DNA from: Pseudomonas monteilii
Lineage (GTDB): Bacteria; Pseudomonadota; Gammaproteobacteria; Pseudomonadales; Pseudomonadaceae
DNA: 64,000 bases
NCBI GenBank assembly: GCA_001534745.1
Contig: CP013997.1
Coordinates: 4,650,001 to 4,714,000, forward strand
Direction: 5' to 3'
The notes under the pieces were generated by a model, which worked only from the letters and a program-made list of their open reading frames with translations, did no database searches and had not been told where the DNA came from. Made by a program: the position numbers and the translations under genes. Of this stretch, positions 1 through 8,458 are shown piece by piece. Numbering within the stretch: the stretch's first letter is position 1; the number at the start of each line of letters is the position of its first letter.

Positions 1-1220
1 GCCAGCTTGAGCAGGGTCAAGGCAAAGCCCAGCAGCACGCCGGTCAGCAGGTCGCTGAAGACGATGGCCAAGGCGGTCGCGGCATAGATCAGCACCGGCG
101 AGCGACCATAGCGCTGCAGGCCACGCAGGGCCTTGAAGTCCACCAGCTTGACGCCGGTATAGACCAGCACGCCTGCCAGGCTGGCCACCGGAATCTGCTG
201 CAGCACGCTGCTCAGCACCACCACGAACGCCAACAGCCAGACGCCGTGCAGGATCGCCGACGCCCGCGTCTTGGCACCGGCCTGCACGTTCGCCGAGCTG
301 CGCACGATCACCCCGGTCATCGGCAGGGCACCCAGAATGCCGCACAGCATGTTGCCGATACCTTGCGCCGACAGCTCGCGGTCGAAGTCCGACCGCGGCC
401 CGCTGTGCATGCGGTCCACGGCCGCCGCCGACAGCAGGGTCTCGGCGCTGGCGATGAAGGCGAGCGCCACGGCCGCCATCAGCAGGCTGGGATCGGCAAG
501 TTTGAACAGATCGTCCAGGCGCAGCCAGTCGATGGCCTGCGACAGGTCGGTCGGCACCTCGACACGGTTGACCGGCAACGCCAGCAGCATGCTGATCACT
601 GTCATCGTGGCCACCCCGAGCAAGGCGCCCGGGACGAAGCGCAGGCGCTGCGGCCGCCAACGTTCCCAACCCCACATCAGGGCGATGGTCCCCAGTCCCA
701 GCAAGCCCGCTTGCCAGGCGCCGCTGCCGTGCTCCACCGGCAATGCGGTGGCCAGCGTGGACGGGAAGCCCAGCAGGTTCTGCATGCCCGAAGGCTGCGG
801 CGCCGTGTCGAACATCACATGCACCTGGGAAAGCACGATCAGCACACCGATCCCGGCCAGCATGCCGTAGACCACGGCCGGCGCCGTGACCCTGAACCAG
901 CAGCCCAGGCGCAGGCGACCGGCCAGCAGTTGCAGCAGGCCTGCCACCAGCAGGATCGGCCCCAGCATGGCGATCCCGTGCTGGCGCACCAGCTCGAAGA
1001 CCAGGACTGCCAGGCCCGCGGCCGGCCCGCTCACCTGCAGGGGCGAGCCGGCCAGAAAGCCCACCACGATACCGCCGATGATGCCGGTGATCAGCCCTTT
1101 GGCCGGCGGCATGCCCGAAGCGATGGCGATGCCCATGCACAAGGGCAGGGCGACCAGAAAGACCACTATCGACGCCAACAGCTCACGCGGCAGGGCCGCT
1201 TTCATCTGTGTCATGTTCAC
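1..1220 (-). CDS. SulP family inorganic anion transporter, 3' part beyond window
   Basis: Reading the minus strand from about 1220 gives a long hydrophobic protein with no stop before the window edge. About 406 residues are visible, so the C-terminal part, including any STAS domain, is not. The start MTQMKAALPRELLASIVVFL leads straight into the first membrane segment. Typical SulP features are visible: a G-rich early segment (LVALPLCMGIAIASG), SGPAAGLAVLVF, and GALPMTGVIVRSSANVQAGA in the middle of the protein. An AGGAG lies just upstream. GTG at 1220 and ATG at 1214 are both possible starts. The next gene upstream, on the same strand, is a beta-carbonic anhydrase. That pairing is common for SulP proteins that move bicarbonate, so bicarbonate uptake is the best inference, though sulfate cannot be excluded. 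Confidence 0.9.
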   Translation of the reverse strand, partial: MNMTQMKAALPRELLASIVVFLVALPLCMGIAIASGMPPAKGLITGIIGGIVVGFLAGSPLQVSGPAAGLAVLVFELVRQHGIAMLGPILLVAGLLQLLAGRLRLGCWFRVTAPAVVYGMLAGIGVLIVLSQVHVMFDTAPQPSGMQNLLGFPSTLATALPVEHGSGAWQAGLLGLGTIALMWGWERWRPQRLRFVPGALLGVATMTVISMLLALPVNRVEVPTDLSQAIDWLRLDDLFKLADPSLLMAAVALAFIASAETLLSAAAVDRMHSGPRSDFDRELSAQGIGNMLCGILGALPMTGVIVRSSANVQAGAKTRASAILHGVWLLAFVVVLSSVLQQIPVASLAGVLVYTGVKLVDFKALRGLQRYGRSPVLIYAATALAIVFSDLLTGVLLGFALTLLKL

Positions 1221-1403
1221 CGTGTTGCTCCTTTCTCGTTTCTCTCGACCCTTCCAGCGGTCATGGGCACGGGTTTCCAAACGGCGCGCAGGCGTCGACC
1301 GCCAAGGTCGTCGGCAGGCTGTTCGGAAGATTCAAGGCAGTGAAGACCAGGCCGCCCAGGAGGGCGGCCGGTCAGCAGAAGAGGTTCAGCGTGTCAGGAG
1401 CGC

Positions 1404-2123
1404 TCAGTAGCGCCCTCTCGGGGTGGCACAAGGCACGGTGTCGCCTTCGCCCAACGGCAGGAAGCTGTCGGTGGTGGCATCGTAGGCCTCGATACGGCTG
1501 GTCTCGATGTCGTAGATCCAGCCGTGGATGTACAGCTGTCCTGCGGCCAGGCGCGAAGCGACCGAGGGGTGGGTGCGCAGATGGTGCAGCTGGGCGATGA
1601 CGTTTTCCTTGGTCAGTACCTGCATGCTTTCATGCTCGGTACCGCAGGAGCAGTTGTCCTCGACCACGGTACGGGCGACTTCGGCATGGCGCAACCAGGC
1701 CTTGACGGTCGGCATCTTCTCCAGCGACTGCGGGTTGAGCACCGCGCGCATGGCACCGCAATCGGAGTGGCCACAGATGATGATGTGATGAACACCGAGT
1801 GCCATCACGGCGTATTCGATCGCCGTGGAGACGCCGCCATTCATCTGGCCATAGGGGGGAACGACGTTACCCACGTTGCGGGTGACGAACAGGTCGCCGG
1901 GCGAGCTCTGGGTGATCAGTTCAGGCACGATGCGCGAATCGGCGCAGGTGATGAACATGGCGCGCGGCTTCTGGGCGGTGGCGAGCTTCTTGAACAACGC
2001 CTCCTGCTCCGGGAACACTTCGTGGTGGAAGCGCAGGAAGCCGTCGACGATCTGCTTCAGGGCGGCATCGGCGCTCTCGACCGGTACGGTCGGAGCCGGC
2101 TTGGATGGGTCCTTGACGGGCAT
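1404..2123 (-). CDS. beta-class carbonic anhydrase
   Basis: This 239-residue protein interconverts CO2 and bicarbonate in the cytoplasm. The beta-class zinc ligands are clear: Cys60 with the Asp62-Arg64 dyad in CADSR, and His119 and Cys122 in GHSDCG. The motif TRNVGNVVPP follows the first zinc site. A GAGGA ribosome site sits 6 bases before the ATG. The SulP transporter lies 180 bases downstream on the same strand, so the two probably act together in bicarbonate supply. The first 25 residues are proline-rich and less conserved. It resembles the Can/CynT family but I give no symbol because several beta-class paralogues occur in Pseudomonas. Confidence 0.95.
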   Translation of the reverse strand: MPVKDPSKPAPTVPVESADAALKQIVDGFLRFHHEVFPEQEALFKKLATAQKPRAMFITCADSRIVPELITQSSPGDLFVTRNVGNVVPPYGQMNGGVSTAIEYAVMALGVHHIIICGHSDCGAMRAVLNPQSLEKMPTVKAWLRHAEVARTVVEDNCSCGTEHESMQVLTKENVIAQLHHLRTHPSVASRLAAGQLYIHGWIYDIETSRIEAYDATTDSFLPLGEGDTVPCATPRGRY

Positions 2124-2429
2124 GATTCATCCTCTTGACGATAGGTGGGCAAGTCCATTTTACCGGTGATGTATGCAGGCCATGCAGATCTTGGATGACA
2201 CGTTCACGGCAAAAATCACAGTCGCTTCGGACTGATTTCCTACGCTACCGGGGTAAACTTAACTGAAACTGAATTCGCAGGCTCTAGGACGGGCGTCCTG
2301 TGCGAAAAGAGGCGGGACCTAAATGATAGCAAAAAAGCATTAAGGACGACCACTGGGCCGTGGAGGTGCCGAGGCCGATCGCGTGGTGTCGAACGGCCGG
2401 GCGACAGGCCCGGCCGTTCGAGGGGGCCT
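2124..2429. other. intergenic region upstream of the carbonic anhydrase
   Basis: No credible gene is present in these 306 bases. The region must contain the promoter for the leftward carbonic anhydrase gene. It has a small perfect hairpin (GGACG-GG-CGTCC, about 2287-2298) and the larger inverted repeat at 2390-2420. I could not identify a convincing promoter or a known small RNA here. Confidence 0.6.
2390..2420 (-). terminator. 13-bp hairpin downstream of yheV
   Basis: A perfect 13-base inverted repeat (2390-2402 and 2408-2420) with a 5-base loop lies just after the stop of the leftward prlC-yheV pair. It has no T run on either strand, so it is a probable but not canonical terminator. Confidence 0.5.
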
Positions 2430-2717
2430 TCAGCTATCGGATTTCTTCAGCTTCGGGTTGGGGAAGAACTGCACGGTCTGGACCGTCTGCGCCTTGGCCG
2501 GGGCCTTTGGCGACAAATGGTTGACCCGCGTCCCCAGCTCCTTGGGTACCGACAAGCCTTGTTCGTTGAGGGTGTCGGAAAAACCGCACGCCACGCATTC
2601 GCGGTGCGGTACGCCGTCCTCATCCCACATCTTCAGCTTGTCGGCCTCGCTGCACGCCGGGCAGACGGCCCCGGCGATGAAACGCTTCTTGGTCTTGCTC
2701 ACGGTCACCTCGCTCAC
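2430..2717 (-). CDS. yheV: YheV family putative zinc-ribbon protein
   Basis: This 95-residue protein matches the YheV family. Near the N-terminus it has KKRFIAGAVCPACSEADKLKMW followed by HRECVACG, giving two CxxC pairs about 20 residues apart that would bind one zinc ion. The C-terminal third is low in complexity and charged, and is longer than in the E. coli protein. Its ATG overlaps the last bases of prlC (ATGA), so the two are very likely translationally coupled. The molecular role of the family is unknown. The linkage to oligopeptidase A is conserved in gammaproteobacteria, which suggests a role connected to peptide turnover, but that is inference. Confidence 0.88.
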   Translation of the reverse strand: MSEVTVSKTKKRFIAGAVCPACSEADKLKMWDEDGVPHRECVACGFSDTLNEQGLSVPKELGTRVNHLSPKAPAKAQTVQTVQFFPNPKLKKSDS

Positions 2718-4765
2718 GCCGCGGCGTCTTCGCTCAGGCCACTGTGGCGCATCAGCGCATCGATGGACGGCTCACGGCCACGGAAATCGACGAACAATAC
2801 CATCGGCTCACGCGAACCGCCGCGAGCCAGGATGGCTTCACGGAACGCCCGCCCGGTCTCGGCGTTCAGCACACCGTCTTCCTCGAAGCGCGAGAAGGCG
2901 TCGGCCGACAGCACTTCGGCCCACTTGTAGCTGTAGTACCCCGCCGCGTAACCACCGGCGAAGATGTGCGCAAAGCTGTTGGGGAAGCGGTTGTAGGCTG
3001 GCGGCCGCATCACCGACACTTCGTCGCGTACGCCCTCGAGCACCTCCAGCACGCTGCGACCATCGCCATGGCTGGCGTGCAGTTCGAAGTCGAACAGCGA
3101 GAACTCCAGCTGACGCACCATCATCAGGCCGGACTGGAAGTTCTTTGCCGCCAGCATCTTCTCCAGCAGGTCCTGCGGCAGGGCTTCGCCGGTCTGGTAG
3201 TGGCCGGAGATCAGCGCCAGGCCCTCAGGCTCCCAGCACCAGTTCTCCATGAACTGGCTCGGCAGCTCGACGGCGTCCCAGGCCACGCCATTGATGCCTG
3301 ATACACCGGCATGCTCGATGCGGGTCAGCAAATGGTGCAAGCCATGGCCGAACTCGTGGAACAGGGTGGTCACTTCATCGTGGGTCAGCAGCGCAGGCTG
3401 GCCTGGCGAAGCGGGGGTAAAGTTGCACACCAGGTTGGCCACCGGGCTCTGCAGCTCGCCAGCGGCGGTGCGGCGACGATCGCGGGCACCATCCATCCAG
3501 GCACCGCCACGCTTGTTGGCGCGGGCATAGAGGTCGAAGAAGAAACGCCCGACGTGCTGACCGTGCTCGCTGATCTCGAACAGGCGCACCTCTGGATGCC
3601 AGCGGTCGAAACCGTCCAGTTCCTTGATCTCGATGCCATACAGGCGCTGCACGATGGCGAACAGGCCCGACAGCACCTTGTCGATCGGGAAGTACGCGCG
3701 CAGGGCTTCCTGCGACACGCTGTAGCGTTGCTCGCGCAGCTTCTCGCCATAGTAGCCGACGTCCCAGCTGCTCAGGTCCGCACAGCCCTGTTCCTGGGCG
3801 TACGCCTTCAGTTCGGCCAGGTCCTGGGCCGCGAACGGCTTGCTGCGGTGCGCCAGGTCGCGCAGGAAGCTCAGCACCTGGTCGCTGGACTCGGCCATCT
3901 TGGTGGCCAGGCTCAGCTCGGCGAAGTTGGCATACCCGAGCAGCTCGGCCAGTTCCTGGCGCAGGTCGAGGATCTGGCGCATCACCGGACCGTTGTCGAA
4001 TTGCCCGGCGTTGGGGCCCTGGTCCGAGGCGCGGGTGCTGTAGGCTGCATAGACTTCTTCACGCAGGGCGCGATTGGCGGCGTACGTCATCACGGCGTAG
4101 TAGCTGGGGAATTCCAGGGTGATCAGCCAGCCGTCCAGGTCCTTGGCCTGGGCGGCCGCGGCCATCTGGCCCTTGGCCGACTCGGTCAGGCCGTCGAGCA
4201 GCGCCTCGTCGGTGACGTGCTTGGTCCAGGCCTGGGTGGCGTCGAGCAACTGGTTGGAAAAACGGCTGCCCAGTTCGCTGAGCGTGCTCTGCACCTCGGC
4301 ATAGCGCTGCTGCTTGTCCGCCGGCAGGTCGATGCCCGAGAGGCGGAAGTCGCGCAGGGCGTGTTCGAGGGTGGTGGTCTGTGCCACGTCGAACCCAGCG
4401 GCTTCAGGGCTGTTGGCCAGCGCTTGGTAGGCGTCGAACAGGGCACGGTTCTGACCCAGCTCGGTGGAATAGGCGCTCAATGCCGGCAGGCAGGACTCGT
4501 AGGCTTCGCGCAGCTCGGCGCTGTTGCACACCGCATTGAGGTGGCTGACCGGGCTCCAGGCCGCGCCGAGCCGATCGTTGAGTTCATCCATGGCCAGGAC
4601 CAGGCCGGCCCAGGTCGGGTGCTGGCCTTGCGTCTCGAGGATCCGGGCGATGGCGGCGCGGTTGTCGGCCAGGATCTGCTCGATCGCCGGCAGCACGTGT
4701 TCGGCGCGGATCGCCGAGAAGGGCGGCAGGTCGTAGGACTGCAGGAGCGGGTTGTTCGCACTCAC
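2714..4765 (-). CDS. prlC: oligopeptidase A (M3 family zinc peptidase)
   Basis: This is a cytoplasmic metallopeptidase that degrades short peptides, including cleaved signal peptides. The M3 signature HEFGHGLHHLLT, with the two zinc histidines and catalytic glutamate, lies at about residue 465, followed by the downstream glutamate region (VAWDAVELPSQFMENWCWEPE). I chose the GTG at 4765 (MSANNPLLQSYDLPPFSAIR), which gives 683 residues, close to the 680 of E. coli, and has AAGG nine bases upstream. An in-frame ATG at 4792 would add nine unlikely residues. The stop overlaps yheV by four bases. The divergent neighbour is the gamma-carbonic anhydrase gene. Confidence 0.96.
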   Translation of the reverse strand: MSANNPLLQSYDLPPFSAIRAEHVLPAIEQILADNRAAIARILETQGQHPTWAGLVLAMDELNDRLGAAWSPVSHLNAVCNSAELREAYESCLPALSAYSTELGQNRALFDAYQALANSPEAAGFDVAQTTTLEHALRDFRLSGIDLPADKQQRYAEVQSTLSELGSRFSNQLLDATQAWTKHVTDEALLDGLTESAKGQMAAAAQAKDLDGWLITLEFPSYYAVMTYAANRALREEVYAAYSTRASDQGPNAGQFDNGPVMRQILDLRQELAELLGYANFAELSLATKMAESSDQVLSFLRDLAHRSKPFAAQDLAELKAYAQEQGCADLSSWDVGYYGEKLREQRYSVSQEALRAYFPIDKVLSGLFAIVQRLYGIEIKELDGFDRWHPEVRLFEISEHGQHVGRFFFDLYARANKRGGAWMDGARDRRRTAAGELQSPVANLVCNFTPASPGQPALLTHDEVTTLFHEFGHGLHHLLTRIEHAGVSGINGVAWDAVELPSQFMENWCWEPEGLALISGHYQTGEALPQDLLEKMLAAKNFQSGLMMVRQLEFSLFDFELHASHGDGRSVLEVLEGVRDEVSVMRPPAYNRFPNSFAHIFAGGYAAGYYSYKWAEVLSADAFSRFEEDGVLNAETGRAFREAILARGGSREPMVLFVDFRGREPSIDALMRHSGLSEDAAA

Positions 4766-4866
4766 GTTGGGATACCTTGGCAGGAGAAACACGGGACCAT
4801 CTTAATTACAATCGACCCTGACCGCAGCAGGCGGCCACCTATCAGGCTTCAAGAGGGGCACTATAC

Positions 4867-5412
4867 ATGGCCATCCGGACCTTCCGGCAGCACACTCCCC
4901 AGTTGGGACCCCGCGCGTTCGTCGACAGTTCGGCCATCGTCCTGGGCGACGTGGCGATCGGCGAAGACAGCTCGGTCTGGCCTCTGACCGTGATCCGCGG
5001 CGACATGCACCGCATCCGCATCGGCGCGCGTACCAGCGTCCAGGATGGCAGCGTGCTGCACATCACCCACGCCGGCCCGTTCAACCCTGACGGCTTCCCG
5101 TTGCTGATCGGCGACGAGGTGACCATCGGCCACAAGGTGATGCTGCATGGCTGCACCTTGGGCAATCGCATCCTGGTCGGCATGGGCAGTACGGTCATGG
5201 ACGGCGCGGTGGTCGAGGACGACGTGATCATCGGTGCCGGCAGCCTGGTGCCGCCAGGCAAGCGTCTGGAAAGCGGCTACCTGTACGTCGGCAGCCCGGT
5301 ACGTCAGGCGCGGCCGTTGACCGACAAGGAGCGTGCCTTCTTCAGCTACAGCGCCCGCAACTACGTCGCGCTCAAGGACCAGCACCTGGCCGAAGGCTAC
5401 GACGCGCTTTGA
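4867..5412 (+). CDS. gamma carbonic anhydrase family protein (YrdA-like)
   Basis: This 181-residue protein is a left-handed beta-helix of hexapeptide repeats (VLGDVAIGEDSSVWPLTVIR, IGDEVTIGHKVMLHGCTLG, VIGAGSLVPPGK). Histidines that could bind metal are present in HITHAG and in IGHKVMLHG, the positions used by gamma-class carbonic anhydrases, which form trimers. Members of the YrdA/PaaY group are often annotated as carbonic anhydrases, but many lack strong measured activity, so the enzymatic role is inferred. The gene is divergent from prlC and its stop is 20 bases before the next gene. Confidence 0.9.
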   Translation: MAIRTFRQHTPQLGPRAFVDSSAIVLGDVAIGEDSSVWPLTVIRGDMHRIRIGARTSVQDGSVLHITHAGPFNPDGFPLLIGDEVTIGHKVMLHGCTLGNRILVGMGSTVMDGAVVEDDVIIGAGSLVPPGKRLESGYLYVGSPVRQARPLTDKERAFFSYSARNYVALKDQHLAEGYDAL

Positions 5413-5432
5413 TTCCCAGACCCGAGATTTCC

Positions 5433-6092
5433 ATGCATCAGCACACGATCCTGTTCGACCTCGACGGCACGCTCACCGACCCGCGCCTGGGCATCACCCG
5501 CTCCATCCAGCATGCGCTGGCCAGGCTCGGCATCGACGAGCCCGACCTGACCCGCCTCGAGCCTTTCATCGGGCCGCCCCTGCTGCAGGCGTTCATGCAG
5601 TTCTACGGGTTCGACGAGGCCAAGGCCTGGGACGCGGTGAACCACTACCGCGAACGCTTCAGGGTCACCGGGCTGTACGAGAACCAGGTCTTCGAAGGCA
5701 TACCTGCGCTGCTCTCGACCTTGGCCGGGCAGGGCCGCACCCTGTACATCGCCACGTCCAAGCCATGGGAATTCGCGCGCGAGATCGCCCGGCACTTCGC
5801 CTTCGATCGACACTTCAAGATGATCTACGGCAGCGAACTGGACGGCACGCGTACCGACAAGGTCGAACTGATCCGCCATCTGCTCGACGAGGAGCGCCTG
5901 GACCCGGCCCAGACCTTGATGATCGGCGATCGCAAGCATGACCTGATCGGCGCGCGCAGCAATGGCCTGCAGTCGGTGGCGGTCGGCTATGGGTTCGGCA
6001 GCCGCGAGGAATTGCTGGCCGAGTCCCCGGACTTCCACTTCGAGACGCTGGCACAGCTGCATGCGGCGTTCCTGCAGGGTCACGACGTTTAG
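5433..6092 (+). CDS. HAD family hydrolase, phosphoglycolate phosphatase-like
   Basis: This 219-residue cytoplasmic phosphatase of the HAD superfamily has motif I as FDLDGTLTD near the N-terminus, motif II as ATSKPWEFA, motif III lysine in the TDKVELI segment and motif IV as MIGDRKHDLIGARSNG. The helical cap after motif I is of the beta-phosphoglucomutase/phosphoglycolate phosphatase type. The substrate cannot be read from the sequence. I chose ATG 5433 (MHQHTILFDLDGT). A TTG at 5409 overlapping the previous stop is possible but would add eight residues before the usual start. It probably shares a transcript with the gamma-carbonic anhydrase. Confidence 0.9.
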   Translation: MHQHTILFDLDGTLTDPRLGITRSIQHALARLGIDEPDLTRLEPFIGPPLLQAFMQFYGFDEAKAWDAVNHYRERFRVTGLYENQVFEGIPALLSTLAGQGRTLYIATSKPWEFAREIARHFAFDRHFKMIYGSELDGTRTDKVELIRHLLDEERLDPAQTLMIGDRKHDLIGARSNGLQSVAVGYGFGSREELLAESPDFHFETLAQLHAAFLQGHDV

Positions 6093-6098
6093 CCTGCT

Positions 6099-7193
6099 TC
6101 AGGGCGGGGCGCTGGCGGCCAGGGCCGCTAACGCCTGGTGTCGCGCCGCTGGCGGCAGGCGCCCGAGGGCCTGCACGCGCTGGTGGAAGCATGCCCAGTC
6201 GCCCGCTGCCTGGCGGTACAACGCCTCGAAGGCCGGAACCCAGCGGTCGTAGAGCCCGAAGGGCAGGAGCGTGGCGTTGTTCAGTGGGCCTTCGATCCAG
6301 GCGTCGTACCGGCCCACGCCGCCCCATTGGCTGTCGCGCAGTTGGCGGTAGTCGCGGCGTAGCCGCTCGAATTCGGCCTGTTTGCCCCGGCGCTTGCCCT
6401 CGGCATCCAGCGGGCTGTCGTACAAGGCCTGCAAGCGCTCGCGACTGGCCAGCACCAACTGGACAAAGGCTTCACGCTGACCTCGCTCGCCCTCGGGCAC
6501 AGGCGCCAGGCCCCGTGCGCGACGCCACTGCCGGCTGCCTTCCTGCTCGACGAAGGTGGCATAGGACTCGTTGAATTCAGTGTCGTCCTTCACGTAGACG
6601 CGCTGGTGCGACAGTTCATGAAAGATCAGCGTGGCCAGGCGTTCGTCACCCCAGCCGGTCATGGTCGACAGGATCGGATCGTCGAACCAGCCCAGCGTCG
6701 AATAGGCTTCGACACCGCCCACGTAGACATCCAACCCTTGCTGGCGCATCAGCGCGGCGGCCCCCCGGGCACTGTCCTGGCTGTAGTAGCCGCGGTAGGC
6801 CACGCACCCGGCGATCGGGAAGCAGTGGGTGACCGGGTGCAGGGACAGGGCCGGGGTGGCGAACACGTTCCAGACCACGAATCGACGGCCCAGGTCGGCA
6901 TAGACCCGGTAGCTGCGGTTGTCCGGCAGCTTCAAGTGGTCGCTGGCGAACACGCGCGCCTCTTCGGCCTGTATCAGGCGCTGGCGCAAGGTCGGGTCCG
7001 TCGCAGGATCGTCGATCACCTGCGTGATCGGCGTCCGGGCACGAAGCAGCTGCCATTGCCCCTGGGCCAGCTGCCCATAGTACGACGCACTGGAGCAACC
7101 GGCGATCAGTCCGCAGGCCAGCAGGGGAACAAACCGCACCAGGAAACGGTCGAGTGCCGCAAGGCTCGAACGCAGCAGAACAGGTCGGCACAT
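6099..7193 (-). CDS. putative lipoprotein aminopeptidase (zinc metallopeptidase)
   Basis: This 364-residue protein starts with a hydrophobic segment and a lipobox (LIAGC, Cys33), so it is a predicted lipoprotein facing the periplasm. HELSH at residues 192-196 is a HEXXH zinc motif, and Glu209 in FNESYATFVEQEG is a good third ligand. The family (Pfam Aminopep, PF10023) is annotated as putative aminopeptidase from its sequence, and I know of no settled substrate. A GAGAGGAA ribosome site precedes the ATG by 8 bases. It is convergent with the HAD phosphatase gene, with only 6 bases between the two stops, and divergent from the lipoprotein gene at 7260. Confidence 0.85.
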   Translation of the reverse strand: MCRPVLLRSSLAALDRFLVRFVPLLACGLIAGCSSASYYGQLAQGQWQLLRARTPITQVIDDPATDPTLRQRLIQAEEARVFASDHLKLPDNRSYRVYADLGRRFVVWNVFATPALSLHPVTHCFPIAGCVAYRGYYSQDSARGAAALMRQQGLDVYVGGVEAYSTLGWFDDPILSTMTGWGDERLATLIFHELSHQRVYVKDDTEFNESYATFVEQEGSRQWRRARGLAPVPEGERGQREAFVQLVLASRERLQALYDSPLDAEGKRRGKQAEFERLRRDYRQLRDSQWGGVGRYDAWIEGPLNNATLLPFGLYDRWVPAFEALYRQAAGDWACFHQRVQALGRLPPAARHQALAALAASAPP

Positions 7194-7259
7194 CAGGGCG
7201 ATTCCTCTCGCTCAGCCAACGGTGGCCGCCAGACTACTTGCCCAGGAGACGTTTCGCCA

Positions 7260-7673
7260 ATGCGTACAAGGTTCACCATCGCAGCCCTCGCGCTGCTTGC
7301 TGGCTGCTCCACCTTGCCCGAGCCAGATCCGGGCCAGGCGTGGGTGGACCTGGCCCCTGAACAGAACACCGCGCTGCACGCGCTGGAAGTGGACGATCAC
7401 GCCTGGGACGACAAGCGCTACTTCGAAGTCCCGCCGGGCCAGCACGAACTCACCGTGCGCTATCAGTTTCCCGTGGCACCGAGCAACATCGGTCCGGATG
7501 CGGAGTCGCTCTGGCGCGATTGTCAGCTCAATGTCACCTTCAAGGGCTTCGATGCCGGTCAGCGCTATCGCCTGCAGGCCGGCAGCATCGGTTTCCGCCC
7601 GTGGGTCAAGCTGTACGACCAGCAGCAGAACCTGCTGGGTCAGGGGGCACCTGCCGGTTGTCAGCGCAGTTGA
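7260..7673 (+). CDS. putative lipoprotein, first of a tandem pair
   Basis: This 137-residue protein begins with a short lipoprotein signal peptide ending in LLAGC (Cys16). The mature part opens with DPGQAWVDL and has a central beta-rich stretch with PPGQHELTVRYQF and GFDAGQRYRLQAG. The next gene encodes a protein of identical length with the same motifs in the same order, so they are paralogues. The motif order resembles small PEGA-like or carbohydrate-binding beta-sandwich lipoproteins, but I do not recognise a named family. A GGAGACG ribosome site lies upstream. The function is unknown; the likely location is the inner face of the outer membrane. Confidence 0.82.
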   Translation: MRTRFTIAALALLAGCSTLPEPDPGQAWVDLAPEQNTALHALEVDDHAWDDKRYFEVPPGQHELTVRYQFPVAPSNIGPDAESLWRDCQLNVTFKGFDAGQRYRLQAGSIGFRPWVKLYDQQQNLLGQGAPAGCQRS

Positions 7674-7727
7674 TCGCGCAGCGCGCTATGCTGTGACCTA
7701 CCCGGAACAGCCAGCAGGATGAAGACC

Positions 7728-8141
7728 ATGCGCCCGTACACGATGCTTGCCGCCCTTGGCGTATTGGGCGGATGCGCCAGCCCCTTGCCGCCCAAGGATC
7801 CCGGCCAGGCCTGGGTCGAGCTGCGCACGCTCGTCCCCGGCAAGCTAGTAATGGCCGACCGGCTGGATGGCCAGCGCCTGGAAGATGGGCGTTACTTTCA
7901 GGTCACGCCCGGACGCCACGAGCTGGTGGTGCGCTTCGACTACGAAGTCTATTCCGGTGGATTCTCCACCGACCCCACCGACCGGACCTGCTACCTCACG
8001 CTGCGCTACGGCGCCTTCGAGGCAGGCCGTCGCTATCGACTCGAGGCGCGTGCGCCGGCCATGCAGCCGACTGCGTTGCTCTATGACGAACAGCGGCGGG
8101 TGCTGGTGGATGAACCAAGCAACGTGTTCTGCATCCCATGA
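7728..8141 (+). CDS. putative lipoprotein, second of a tandem pair
   Basis: This 137-residue protein has a lipoprotein signal ending in LGGC (Cys16). After it come DPGQAWVEL, DGRYFQVTPGRHELVVRFDYEV, CYLTLRYGAFEAGRRYRLEA and a C-terminal cysteine, parallel to the gene at 7260. I chose ATG 7728 because AGGA lies 8 bases before it. ATG 7719 is three codons earlier but has no spaced ribosome site. The two genes are 54 bases apart and probably arose by tandem duplication, with considerable divergence since. The function is unknown. Confidence 0.82.
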   Translation: MRPYTMLAALGVLGGCASPLPPKDPGQAWVELRTLVPGKLVMADRLDGQRLEDGRYFQVTPGRHELVVRFDYEVYSGGFSTDPTDRTCYLTLRYGAFEAGRRYRLEARAPAMQPTALLYDEQRRVLVDEPSNVFCIP

Positions 8142-8154
8142 GGGTGCAGACGGG

Positions 8155-8388
8155 TCAGTTGTCGTTGCGCTGGTAGATAACTTTCTTGGTACCGTTCTCG
8201 CAGCTGCCCACCACCATGTTGGGGTCACTGACCTCGCTGTTGGGCACGACTTCCAGGGTGTAGGACGTCACACCGCTGGCCTGGATCTTGGCCTCGATCT
8301 CGGCCTTGAGTTCGTCACAGGGCTTGGGGGCTGCCAGGGCAGCTGTCGCCAGCAGGGACGTGGCGACAACCAGAAGGGGACGGATCAT
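8155..8388 (-). CDS. DUF1161 domain-containing secreted protein
   Basis: This 77-residue protein has a signal peptide (MIRPLLVVATSLLATAALA) and a mature part of about 58 residues. The family pattern is KPCDELKAEIEAKIQASGV, then SYTLEVV, then VVGSCENGTKKVIYQR. Two conserved cysteines probably form a disulfide in the periplasm. I start at 8388 because GAGGAA lies 7 bases upstream and because the longer reading frame would put extra residues before the signal peptide. A second DUF1161 protein is encoded at 10232. The family role is unknown. Confidence 0.87.
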   Translation of the reverse strand: MIRPLLVVATSLLATAALAAPKPCDELKAEIEAKIQASGVTSYTLEVVPNSEVSDPNMVVGSCENGTKKVIYQRNDN

Positions 8389-8458
8389 GGAGCGGTTCCT
8401 CGACAATGGCCCGATGGCCGGTGGATGAATCAAGAATACACCGCTCCTGACCTGGGGA

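Noticed and set aside
246..1343. 365-codon open frame opposite the SulP gene at the left edge
   Set aside because: The minus strand clearly encodes a membrane transporter; this frame is low-complexity (H, Q, R, G) and a shadow.
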